A program made the translations under genes and the position numbers. Positions 16,683-24,415 of a stretch of 64,000 nucleotides of DNA are shown piece after piece. Origin of the DNA: Sporosarcina sp. D27 (GTDB lineage: Bacteria; Bacillota; Bacilli; Bacillales_A; Planococcaceae). The number at the start of each line of letters is the position of its first letter. Position 1 is the stretch's first letter. The stretch is from contig NZ_AZUC01000009.1 in NCBI RefSeq assembly GCF_000586555.1, positions 62,001 through 126,000 of the forward strand. Reading direction: 5' to 3'. A model generated the notes under the pieces. It was not told where the DNA came from and did no database searches. It was given only the letters and a program-made list of their open reading frames with translations.

Positions 16683-17111
16683 TTAAAGAATTATTTTTAA
16701 CAAATCTCCTTTTAGTACTTGCATTCGTTCACTACCTATTTTTTCACTCCAACGTCCCTCAATCTCCGTTAGTATCTTCTCTTTTGCTTTCACAACTAAC
16801 CAACCTTGTTCAGTCAAAACAATAATTTTTCCTCTTTTATCAGTGGGATGAATTTGACGCATTACATAACCACTTTTCTCGAGGTAATCCACCATTTTAC
16901 TGACAGCCTGCTTGGTAATCCCTAGATACTCAGATATTTCTATACCTGTCGCTCCATTAGGAATGATGCATTTCAACAAGAAACCATGTGCAGGTCTTAT
17001 ATCATCAAATCCCAAATCGCTTAATTTTTCATGTAGTTCATTGATTGTTGAGTTATAGGATAATGATAAAAGTGATGTAAGATCTAAATCACTAAATACT
17101 ATATCATTCAT
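16683..17111 (-). CDS. MarR-family transcriptional regulator
   Basis: A 142-residue winged-helix regulator. The DNA-recognition segment GIEISEYLGITKQAVSKMVDYLEKSGYV lies at about residues 57-84 and the wing carries HPTDKRGKIIVLT, the family's hallmark. It likely forms a dimer and represses its own gene: two inverted repeats bracket a good sigma-A promoter just upstream. A GGAGG site precedes ATG at 17111. The divergent DUF3238 gene 230 bases away may be a target. The effector is unknown. Confidence 0.9.
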   Translation of the reverse strand: MNDIVFSDLDLTSLLSLSYNSTINELHEKLSDLGFDDIRPAHGFLLKCIIPNGATGIEISEYLGITKQAVSKMVDYLEKSGYVMRQIHPTDKRGKIIVLTEQGWLVVKAKEKILTEIEGRWSEKIGSERMQVLKGDLLKIIL

Positions 17112-17129
17112 GCAGTAAACCTCCTCCGA

Positions 17130-17198
17130 ACAAAGTCAACTAGGTTGACTTTGTTTTGATTTCATTGTACTCTACACAATATGGTCAATCAAGTTGAC
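17130..17198 (-). promoter_or_regulatory. MarR gene promoter with two operator palindromes
   Basis: Operator 1 (17130-17154) is a perfect inverted repeat with 11-base arms ACAAAGTCAAC / GTTGACTTTGT and a three-base centre. Operator 2 (17184-17198) is GTCAAT-CAA-GTTGAC with the same core spacing. A sigma-A promoter reads TTGATT (17187-17192) - 17 bases - TACAAT (17164-17169) on the minus strand. Operator 2 covers the -35 and operator 1 lies just past the -10, which suits autorepression. Confidence 0.75.
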
Positions 17199-17339
17199 TA
17201 TGATGTGTAACAGAAACAGGACTCCACAAAATGTAAATAAATTATCGTCGTGGCTATCATTCGTAAGCGAAGAAATACGATTTGTTTTCTCAAGATTTTT
17301 ATTTTCAAAAATAAAATTAGAATTGCAGAGGTGTTTTTG

Positions 17340-17924
17340 ATGACTACTATCGTTAAAATCAGAGCAAGCGTGTTTATTCCAGTGTCTTGGACTGAACCTA
17401 AGAAGGACATTAAAACAGGGAAAGTAATCCAATTCGAAGGCGACTCGCGTGAATTCACACCATATGCAGTAAACACAATGCGTTCCAGAGTTGAACAAGA
17501 AGTCATTGTCGATTTTTATAAGAGAGAAATTTTCTTATATGCGAACACTGGTATTACAACAGAAAAAGTTACAAATCCCGATAATTCTATTGATTATAGG
17601 AATGGGAAAGCTAGCACAGACGGTATTATCTGTACCAATATCGTATGGAGTTCTGATGATGTTCAATTTCAAATGAGTGCCAGTGCTAGCAACCCATTAA
17701 ATGTATATGCACCTCCTGTTGACTACTTATTAACTGTACAAGTAAATAAAGATGGTAGTGCCGAGATTCAAGGAGAACATGATGGATTTCCTTGTTATGA
17801 ATTCTATAAACAAGTAAATTTTGGTCCATTTGAACAAATTCATACTCATGATCCTAGAAAAACTGGTGATACACCAGCAGCTATGGCTGGAGAGATGGAG
17901 TATAGTTTCAAAAAGACATTATAA
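17340..17924 (+). CDS. DUF3238-domain protein
   Basis: A 194-residue protein matching the DUF3238 pattern across its length: VKIRASVFIPVSWTE near the start, FEGDSREFTPYAVNTMRSRVEQE in the middle, then MSASASNPL and EHDGFPCYEFYKQV. It has no signal peptide or membrane segment. The ATG at 17340 follows GAGGTG; an upstream in-frame extension of 30 residues is basic and low quality, so it is not used. Relatives are found in Bacillus genomes without known function. It is divergent from the MarR gene and ends in its own terminator. Confidence 0.75.
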   Translation: MTTIVKIRASVFIPVSWTEPKKDIKTGKVIQFEGDSREFTPYAVNTMRSRVEQEVIVDFYKREIFLYANTGITTEKVTNPDNSIDYRNGKASTDGIICTNIVWSSDDVQFQMSASASNPLNVYAPPVDYLLTVQVNKDGSAEIQGEHDGFPCYEFYKQVNFGPFEQIHTHDPRKTGDTPAAMAGEMEYSFKKTL

Positions 17925-18008
17925 ACTGGGAAACCTGATCTAAAAGAATATAAACAATAACCTTATACAGGATCGGTTCCTGCTGAGGGAGTACTAAAAT
18001 TAGTGGTG

Positions 18009-18051
18009 TCCTATGTTTGTATGAGTTTTGTACAAGCATAGGAATTTTTTT
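18009..18051 (+). terminator. Terminator of the DUF3238 gene
   Basis: Arms TCCTATGTTTGTA / TACAAGCATAGGA followed after one base pair by a seven-T run. Confidence 0.85.
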
Positions 18052-18124
18052 GCGTTCGTTTCAGTTTCATATATCATGCGATGCCGGGCATAATGATCGC
18101 AAAAAAATTAGTTAATACAAATAT

Positions 18125-18189
18125 AAGCGTTGCCTGTGCACTACAATAATCGGATCAATTCTTAATTGAACCATGCACAGGCAACGCTT
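18125..18189. terminator. Long two-tier hairpin downstream of the DUF4956 gene
   Basis: A perfect 16-bp outer stem AAGCGTTGCCTGTGCA / TGCACAGGCAACGCTT encloses about 33 bases containing a second stem GGATCAATT / AATTGAACC. It ends six bases from the DUF4956 stop codon. The outer stem is longer than usual for a terminator and has only a short T-run. Confidence 0.6.
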
Positions 18190-18195
18190 TTAAGT

Positions 18196-18882
18196 TCAGT
18201 CTAGTATATTAAGGTAGGATAGGGATACTTTCAAATTCGCGTTGCGCACACGGATTTCGTTCAGCAAGTCCTGATCTTTTGTATCCGTTTTGCTTCGAAT
18301 CGCAAATGTATAGAGAATCATCGTTCCTAAGTTTGTTGTTTCCACTTGTCGGAGTTGGTAGGATTCGGTTCTCTCACTCAAAATATCGTCAAACAAGCTT
18401 TCGTGATTCAAGTTTTCAGGTACAGTGACTTTCAGTATTTGTGTATCTTTTCCTTTACCATAGTCCACTTTGTACAGAATGTAGAAAATGAGGCTGGCGA
18501 ATAACGTCAAGGCTATTGCCAGAGAGAACTGAAACAGTCCAGCAGTCATCCCGACACAGAGACCGAAAAAGATGTATGCGATGTCCTTCGCATTAGTTAC
18601 AGCACTTCTGAAACGGATGAGGGAGAATACGGCAAACAGACCAAATGCGACCCCGGCATTTCCGCTTACTACATTCATAACGACTGATACGACAACACTC
18701 ATCATGATTATTGTGTGAACGAACGCTTGCGAATAGCGCTCTCCTGTAAATGTAATTTGGTACACTTTCGTGATTATTAAACTTAAGATCGCCGCGAGAG
18801 CCATCGCAGAAAGACTCATCCACATGTTCGGCACGACTCCTTCCAACCCATTAGATGTAAACAAATTCGTGATCTGATCCAT
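18196..18882 (-). CDS. DUF4956 membrane protein, partner of the VTC-domain protein
   Basis: A 228-residue membrane protein with about four membrane segments in the first 135 residues (starting near residues 20, 52, 77 and 108) and a soluble C-terminal domain. The signature FGLFAVFSLIRFRSAVTNAKDIAYIFFGLCVGM matches DUF4956 (only short parts: FSLIRFRSA, KDIAYIFFG). In many Firmicutes this family is encoded next to a VTC-domain protein and a CotH or Cthe_2159-type surface protein, as here. Its start overlaps the VTC gene by 32 bases with an AGGAGG site inside that gene, so synthesis is coupled. Function is not established; a membrane channel or scaffold for polymer export is an inference. Confidence 0.85.
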   Translation of the reverse strand: MDQITNLFTSNGLEGVVPNMWMSLSAMALAAILSLIITKVYQITFTGERYSQAFVHTIIMMSVVVSVVMNVVSGNAGVAFGLFAVFSLIRFRSAVTNAKDIAYIFFGLCVGMTAGLFQFSLAIALTLFASLIFYILYKVDYGKGKDTQILKVTVPENLNHESLFDDILSERTESYQLRQVETTNLGTMILYTFAIRSKTDTKDQDLLNEIRVRNANLKVSLSYLNILD

Positions 18883-19660
18883 TTTCTATTCCTCCTGTAT
18901 GTGGTTTTTCCAATTCTTTCGGTTCAAAATATCCTGCTTGTGGTAAAACATTTCCACTCAGTAGTTCCATACTCGTACAAAACTTTGAAGCACTGCGTTG
19001 CTCACATTGCAGTTCCTGCAAAATCCTTGCGAGCCAAAGCGGTACACTATGATCTACTTTCACTTCTAGCACAACGAGATCAGGGTCAATGAAATGCTCC
19101 CCGTATGGACCGTTTTCGATATGCAGATCTGCTTTCCGACAACGTAAGTCAAAATCGAATGTGATGCGCAGTTCTGAATCGTGGATGCCATGCAAGGCAT
19201 GACGGCTATAGGAGACGACCATTTCAGGAGATAATCGATAGAATTTACGGAAATAATCGATTTCCTTCATGACCTGTGAATTGGAGGTTTCGTAGTTATC
19301 CAAACCTGATTGTCCATCCTCCTCTAAGTACCGATATGCTTCCCTTAGTGGCAAAAGCATCCGCCTTTTATTGACGACTTTCTTATGTTTTTGCTTTACT
19401 TCGAAGAAGGCAGTGCTATTTAGATTTGCATCATCGTATACACGCAACCTCAGTTTCTGTCGGTACTTAAGCTTGTTCTTCGTTTCAAAATAAATGCCTT
19501 TCTCCGCATTATCGAAGTACAGGCTAGTGACTGAGTATTTTCCGTCGATGCCGTTCTTATCGTTACGCATCTCAGGTCCAATCCGTTGCACAATTTCTTC
19601 GTATTGTCGGTGAGTGATGAGGTACTTTTGCTCTTTCCGACTAAAGATTTCAATCGCCAT
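18851..19660 (-). CDS. VTC-domain protein (polyphosphate polymerase-like)
   Basis: A 269-residue cytosolic protein of the VTC/TTM tunnel fold. The N-terminus RKEQKYLITHRQYEEI carries the paired basic residues of the family, followed by SLYFDN, KLRLRVYDD, FFEVKQKHKKVVNKRR and, near the end, LVVLEVKVDHSVPLWL; the charged Lys/Arg/Glu residues in these strands line the tunnel in yeast Vtc4, which makes polyphosphate from ATP. Bacterial members beside DUF4956 have not been shown to do so, so substrate is inferred. AAGGAG precedes ATG. Its promoter region bears a 20-bp operator shared with the Cthe_2159-type gene. Confidence 0.85.
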   Translation of the reverse strand: MAIEIFSRKEQKYLITHRQYEEIVQRIGPEMRNDKNGIDGKYSVTSLYFDNAEKGIYFETKNKLKYRQKLRLRVYDDANLNSTAFFEVKQKHKKVVNKRRMLLPLREAYRYLEEDGQSGLDNYETSNSQVMKEIDYFRKFYRLSPEMVVSYSRHALHGIHDSELRITFDFDLRCRKADLHIENGPYGEHFIDPDLVVLEVKVDHSVPLWLARILQELQCEQRSASKFCTSMELLSGNVLPQAGYFEPKELEKPHTGGIENGSDHEFVYI

Positions 19661-19711
19661 TTGTATCTACTCCTTTTTGCTATCACTCTATGAGTTACAT
19701 ACTAAAAGACC

Positions 19712-19731
19712 AACCTTAAACAAACCTTAAA
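19712..19731 (-). promoter_or_regulatory. Direct-repeat operator before the VTC-DUF4956 operon
   Basis: On the minus strand TTTAAGGTTTGTTTAAGGTT contains two TTTAAGG elements 11 bases apart, the layout bound by OmpR-family regulators. The identical 20 bases stand at 21848-21867. In both places a TAGTAT- or AATAAT-like -10 begins 16 bases after the second TTTAAGG starts. Confidence 0.8.
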
Positions 19732-19747
19732 ACAATTGTTCAACAAC

Positions 19748-19774
19748 AAAAAAAAGATCACGTAGGTGTGATCT
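19748..19774 (-). terminator. Terminator of the histidine kinase gene
   Basis: On the minus strand AGATCAC / GTGATCT with a six-base loop is followed by seven Ts, starting two bases after the stop codon. Confidence 0.85.
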
Positions 19775-19775
19775 C

Positions 19776-21068
19776 TTACTTTGGAAGCTTGACTTTAAAG
19801 ACGGTTCCTTTATGTTGGTTACTTCTTACATGAATCGTTCCATCATGTATCGATGCAATCCACTGGGCGATAGACAATCCTAATCCCATACCTCCAGTTT
19901 CCCTAGTTCGGGCTTTGTCTTCTCGGTAAAAACGATCGAAAATGTGAGGGATACTTTCTTCTTTAATACCGATTCCCGTGTCACTAACTTCAATAACAAC
20001 TTTTTGGTCCTCGACATATGTTTTCACGCGAATGCTATCGTTTTCACCTGTATATTTTAGGGCATTATCCAACAAAATAACCAACAGTTGATGAAGCCGA
20101 GTATCGTCTGCTTCTATCGTTAAAGGAGTCTTACACTCTAAAGAAAAATGCTTCTCTTGCGACTCGGCAATTTCCTTATAAGGTGTACATACTTTTTGGA
20201 TAAACGTATCCACGTCAATAGACTGCTTCACAATCTGGGTTTCCGCTGAATCTGCTCTTGCCAAGGTTAACAAATCCGAAGTGAGCTTGGACAATCTCCT
20301 TGTTTCGGACAAACTTTGTGCTATATTTTCAAATCGATCTGAAATTTTGTCTTGAGGTGCTGTAAGGAGAAGCTCCAGTTTGTTTTGAATGATCGTCAAA
20401 GGCGTCCTGAGTTCATGTGAAGCATTTTCAACAAACTCCGCCTGCTTATTCCAAGAGAGAATAATCGGTTTCATCATCTTTCTCGATAGCAAGTAACTAG
20501 CGGAAATCGAGAGGACGATGAAGATTGCCGAACAAATAATGATCAGTTTCTCAAAGTTAGAAATGATTGTTTGTTCAGCATCTACGTTGATCATTAGCTG
20601 CGTATAGGCAGTTTCATTCTGTTCATCACGGTCTTCAAAAAGAATATATCTGAATTGATACAGTTCACTGATTTTCGTAGTTGTAATCTTGTCAATGTGT
20701 GTTGTATCCAGTTTATAATCCACTAAATAATTTTCATAAAATGTCGTTCCCACTTCGTCTTTATTAAGTATATTTCCACCGCGATCCCAGTGGATGACAA
20801 TCATTCTTGGATTCGGCTTATTTTTTTGTCTCACGTCATTCGGTTGGTTTAAGTCTCCTCCTTTAGGTGGCAGCGGCAACATCTTTGGATTGGTGTCTGT
20901 TATCATTTCTTTGAATGACCAAAGTTCCCCGTCCGTCTTTGAAAATAATGTATTTTGAACTTGGCCCAATATGATGATACTAAAGACCGTAAAAATCACA
21001 GTAAAAGCGAGCAAGTTGTAAAGCATAAATTTCAGCTGCTGTTTCTTGAAAATCTGTTTATTAAACAT
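19776..21068 (-). CDS. Sensor histidine kinase of the two-component system
   Basis: A membrane-bound histidine kinase of about 430 residues. Membrane segment 1 is near residues 15-37, an extracellular region of about 130 residues follows, and membrane segment 2 lies near 175-195. The phospho-accepting histidine sits in ENASHELRTPLTIIQ (residue 222 if the longer start is used), and the ATP-binding domain shows DNALKYTGEND, DTGIGIKEES and GMGLGLSIAQW. The start may be ATG 21068, giving an eight-base overlap with the response-regulator stop, or ATG 21080; ribosome binding sites are weak for both, so translation is likely coupled. The extracellular region is proline-rich and its signal is unknown. 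Its cognate regulator gene carries an internal stop codon. Confidence 0.9.
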   Translation of the reverse strand: MFNKQIFKKQQLKFMLYNLLAFTVIFTVFSIIILGQVQNTLFSKTDGELWSFKEMITDTNPKMLPLPPKGGDLNQPNDVRQKNKPNPRMIVIHWDRGGNILNKDEVGTTFYENYLVDYKLDTTHIDKITTTKISELYQFRYILFEDRDEQNETAYTQLMINVDAEQTIISNFEKLIIICSAIFIVLSISASYLLSRKMMKPIILSWNKQAEFVENASHELRTPLTIIQNKLELLLTAPQDKISDRFENIAQSLSETRRLSKLTSDLLTLARADSAETQIVKQSIDVDTFIQKVCTPYKEIAESQEKHFSLECKTPLTIEADDTRLHQLLVILLDNALKYTGENDSIRVKTYVEDQKVVIEVSDTGIGIKEESIPHIFDRFYREDKARTRETGGMGLGLSIAQWIASIHDGTIHVRSNQHKGTVFKVKLPK

Positions 21069-21747
21069 TACCTTCACCATGATCTTCCAGCATATACCCT
21101 AACCCTCTAAAGGTTTTGATATAGTGATCATATCCAAACCTCTTGAGGTTTTTCCGTAAATTGCTGGCGTACACTTCTACAACAGTAGTAGAAGTATCAG
21201 ACTCAAACCCCCATATCCGATCAAAAATCTGTTCCTTGGTCAGTATGGCATTTTTATTGTTCACTAAATACTCTAGTAACCCGAATTGTTTTCCGTTCAA
21301 CTTAAGTGCTTCCCCGTTAATTTCCGCTGTTTTATTTTTGATATTCAATTGGAGTTCCTTAAAAGTAAGGACATTTTCCTTTAGCAATCCCCCTGATCTC
21401 CTTACCATCGCTTCCAGTCGCACTTATAGTTCTTCTCGATGGAACGGCTTCACTAAATAGTCGTCTGCGCCAACTTTAAATCCCTTAATTTTATCGTCTA
21501 TTCCATCTTTGGCAGTCAGCATGATGACCGGTGTATGAATGTTTTGCTTTCTTAAATTCACTAATACCTCATAACCGTTCATATACGGAAGCATGATATC
21601 TAAAATAATGACATCGAAAATATTTTGTTGTGCAAGAAACAACCCTTCCTCCCCATCGAAAGCCTGCTCTGTTTCGAACATTTCCTGTGTTGTTTCACAT
21701 ATTGATTCAGAGAGATACTTGTCATCTTCGACGATTAGTAATTTCAT
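21061..21747 (-). pseudogene. OmpR-family response regulator split by an in-frame TAA
   Basis: The two halves are in one frame. The receiver half (21424-21747) holds the acidic pair VEDD, phospho-acceptor Asp in VIILDIMLPYMNGYE (residue 50) and the conserved Lys in YLVKPFHREEL. The next codon is TAA, directly followed by GTG and the DNA-binding half (21061-21423) with LEAMVRRSGG and an intact winged helix (TVVEVYASNLRKNLKRFGYDHYIKTF split here as TVVEVYASNLRKN and YIKTFRGLGYML). Normal relatives read EELL-RLEAMVRR, so a single TTA to TAA change explains the break. It may be a true nonsense mutation, a sequencing error, or two separately translated domains. ATG at 21747 is chosen for its GGGGAG site. 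The DNA-binding half overlaps the kinase gene. Confidence 0.85.
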
Positions 21748-21847
21748 ATACGACTCCCCTCGTGCCATTTATCCAAAGTTTTAATTGGTTACGTTAGATT
21801 ATAGGAGCAATTGAAATAAAAGCAAACTTTAGTTTCACAGCTCTTTT

Positions 21848-21867
21848 TTTAAGGTTTGTTTAAGGTT
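21848..21867 (+). promoter_or_regulatory. Direct-repeat operator before the Cthe_2159-type gene
   Basis: TTTAAGGTTTGTTTAAGGTT is identical to the site before the VTC-DUF4956 operon. It lies 78 bases before the lipoprotein start and about 100 bases from the divergent response-regulator gene, so one bound dimer pair could affect both directions. Confidence 0.8.
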
Positions 21868-21944
21868 CATCTTGAATAATAGGGTTCACAGCAAAATATC
21901 ATCTGAAACCTAGGTGAAATTTCATTTGCAATAAGGAGCTCATG

Positions 21945-24062
21945 ATGAAAAAGCAAAATTCTAAGTATATGAAGATATCTGCCTCTGTTATTTGCACTGC
22001 ATTATTGTTTGCCTGCAGCAATGATTCAGAAAATCCAACAGCCACAAACGAAACTAGTGCAAATACAGTGAACGTAAGCACGGCTGGCAGTCAAGAAATG
22101 GCTAGTGTTATTAGCAAGAAGGTAACGTATTCCGATGAAGACTTTTACGAGGATTTGGAAAAGGCAACGGCTATTCAGTTGAATGGAAATGATGCCAGCT
22201 TTCAAGGGGATGGTGACGTAGTCATCGACAAAAGCAACATCATCATCAAATCATCAGGAGTCTATACGATAGAAGGAACGCTAGATGATGGGCAAATCAC
22301 CGTGGATTCAGAAGACGACGGGATTGTTCGACTCGTTCTGAATGGGGTGGAGATCAATTCTTCCACCAGTTCGGCAATCTACGTGAAACAAGCGAAAAAA
22401 ACCGTTATTTCATTAGAAGAAGGAACGGAAAATCATTTATCCGATGGAACCACATATGTTTATGAGGATTCGGAGGAAGATGAACCGAATGCGGCGTTAT
22501 TCAGCAAAGATGATCTCACCATTAACGGGAGTGGGAAACTAGTCGTAAATGGCAATTACAACAATGGAATCACTAGTAAAGACCAATTGAAAATTACAGG
22601 AGGAACACTCCAAATTCAATCTGCTGATGATGGATTAATGGGTCGTGACCTCCTCGCTGTTAAAGAGGGTATGATCCGTATCTATGCAAGTGGTGATGGG
22701 ATGAAGTCTACAAATGACAAAGATGCTTCCAAAGGGATTATCGCTATTGAAGGAGGAAGTTTTGATATCCAGTCAACTGAGGATGGCATTCAGGCTGAGA
22801 CTTCCCTTCTGATTGCAGACGGAGATTTCAAAATTTCATCCGGAGGTGGTAGCCCTAAAAAAATAACGAACACTGAAACAAAACCACCTGCCCCTGGAGA
22901 AATGGAGGCAAGTACAACTGAAGCTAGCTCAGATACACCTAGTGCCAAAGGGCTTAAGGCAACTGAAGGGGTGGCAATTGGCGGGGGTAGCTTTACCCTA
23001 GATTCACTAGATGATGCGATACACTGTGACAACTCGATCACGATATCAGGCGGCGATTTGAATGTTGCTACTGGCGATGATGGAATTCATGCAGATACAT
23101 CCATTCTCATCAATGGTGGAAATATCGACATCACGAAGAGTAATGAAGGAATAGAAAGTGATGCCATTACAATCTCAGATGGAAAAATCCATGTAAAAGC
23201 CGTCGATGATGGCATAAACATTAGCGGAGGCGACGATAAGACAGACACGTCTACTGAACAAACAGAAGCTAAAGAACATTTGCTTTCATTAAATGGAGGC
23301 TATGTCTATGTCGATGCTGCCGGTGACGGACTCGATTCAAATGGTTCCATATCTATGACAGGTGGGACAGTGATTGTCAATGGACCAACGAATAACGGCA
23401 ATGGTGCGTTGGATTATGACGAAAACTTTGAAATAAGTGGCGGAGTCCTCATCGCAGCCGGAAGTTCAGGAATGGCGATGGCCACTTCAGACAATTCCTC
23501 ACAGCACACGATCTTAATGAGTTATCCGGAGACTCAATCTGCAGGAACCACACTGCATCTGAAAGATAGCGAAGGAAATGAGATTGTGACATTTGCGCCC
23601 GCAAAAGATTATCAATCGGTCGTTATTAGCTCCCCAAAACTAACGAAAGATGCTTCCTACACGCTTTACTCTGGAGGGACAACGTCTGGTAATGAAAGTG
23701 ACGGTCTTTTTGAAAAAGGTGACTATCAAGGTGGAACGAAAGTAGTTGAGTTCACAATTTCTGACACCGTTACATGGCTTGATGAATCTGGAATCACCAC
23801 TGCAAAAAATTCCGGCCCTGGTGGTATGGGTGGCCCTGGAGGAATGGGAGCACCCGAAGGTAGAGATCCACATGAAAATGGAAATAAAGAAGAGATGTTT
23901 CCCAATCTAGATGAGGAAACGAGTGCAAAAGTAAAAATCATTATGGACCAACAAAGAGAAGGAACTATTACTGAGGAAGAAGCACAAAAGCAGCTAGATG
24001 ACCTTGGAGTTGAGATTCCTCCGAGAAGAGACCCGAACATACAGGATGAACAAAAAAAGTAA
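21945..24062 (+). CDS. Cthe_2159-type carbohydrate-binding beta-helix lipoprotein
   Basis: A 705-residue exported lipoprotein. The signal peptide ends in the lipobox LLFAC-S near residue 24. A repetitive right-handed beta-helix follows, full of paired motifs such as DDG, ISGGDLNVATGDDGIH and LNGGYVYVDAAGDGLDSNGS. This is the pattern of Clostridium thermocellum Cthe_2159, which binds acidic polysaccharides with calcium. A Ser/Thr/Pro-rich insertion interrupts the helix near residues 305-335. The C-terminus has a GPGGMGGPGGMG linker and an acidic helical tail (EETSAKVKIIMDQQREG). ATG 21945 is preferred over ATG 21942 for spacing to AGGAG. It is divergent from the two-component genes and shares their operator. 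Confidence 0.88.
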   Translation: MKKQNSKYMKISASVICTALLFACSNDSENPTATNETSANTVNVSTAGSQEMASVISKKVTYSDEDFYEDLEKATAIQLNGNDASFQGDGDVVIDKSNIIIKSSGVYTIEGTLDDGQITVDSEDDGIVRLVLNGVEINSSTSSAIYVKQAKKTVISLEEGTENHLSDGTTYVYEDSEEDEPNAALFSKDDLTINGSGKLVVNGNYNNGITSKDQLKITGGTLQIQSADDGLMGRDLLAVKEGMIRIYASGDGMKSTNDKDASKGIIAIEGGSFDIQSTEDGIQAETSLLIADGDFKISSGGGSPKKITNTETKPPAPGEMEASTTEASSDTPSAKGLKATEGVAIGGGSFTLDSLDDAIHCDNSITISGGDLNVATGDDGIHADTSILINGGNIDITKSNEGIESDAITISDGKIHVKAVDDGINISGGDDKTDTSTEQTEAKEHLLSLNGGYVYVDAAGDGLDSNGSISMTGGTVIVNGPTNNGNGALDYDENFEISGGVLIAAGSSGMAMATSDNSSQHTILMSYPETQSAGTTLHLKDSEGNEIVTFAPAKDYQSVVISSPKLTKDASYTLYSGGTTSGNESDGLFEKGDYQGGTKVVEFTISDTVTWLDESGITTAKNSGPGGMGGPGGMGAPEGRDPHENGNKEEMFPNLDEETSAKVKIIMDQQREGTITEEEAQKQLDDLGVEIPPRRDPNIQDEQKK

Positions 24063-24130
24063 GTATTGTGCTTTATCTATGCGCTAAATACAATTCCTCA
24101 AAACAAAACACCACGCACGAAGAATAGCGT

Positions 24131-24179
24131 TCAGACTGTAGGCAAACTCCAGAAATCATGGGGTTGTCTACAGTCTTTT
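24131..24179 (+). terminator. Terminator of the Cthe_2159-type gene
   Basis: Arms GACTGTAGGCAAACTCC / GGGGTTGTCTACAGTC pair with a few mismatches and are followed by TTTTC. Confidence 0.75.
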
Positions 24180-24415
24180 CAATAGAATTAATCATGTAAA
24201 GTTGATTTCATCTGCGAGCGGAATCATTCCTATGGGCTAGATTTCCGCTACAATCACAGTGTAGCCCAACTGTCGAGGTGTTGGAAATGACATTGAGTTG
24301 CGAATCTAATGTGTTAGAACTTATTCAAAAAGTCCTGCTACTTCAAGTTTCTTAGGAAACGATAGTCATTGATGCAACGCACTTTGAAGCGAGTAGTTAG
24401 TTCCCCTAAAATGAG
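24180..24415. other. Intergenic, nothing recognised
   Basis: Between the terminator of the beta-helix lipoprotein and the end of the convergent MerR gene. No reading frame, RNA or repeat was recognised. Confidence 0.5.

Noticed and set aside
17172-17506. Minus-strand frames over the start of the DUF3238 gene
   Set aside because: Two overlapping frames of cysteine-rich, low-quality sequence without ribosome binding sites; the plus-strand gene explains the region.
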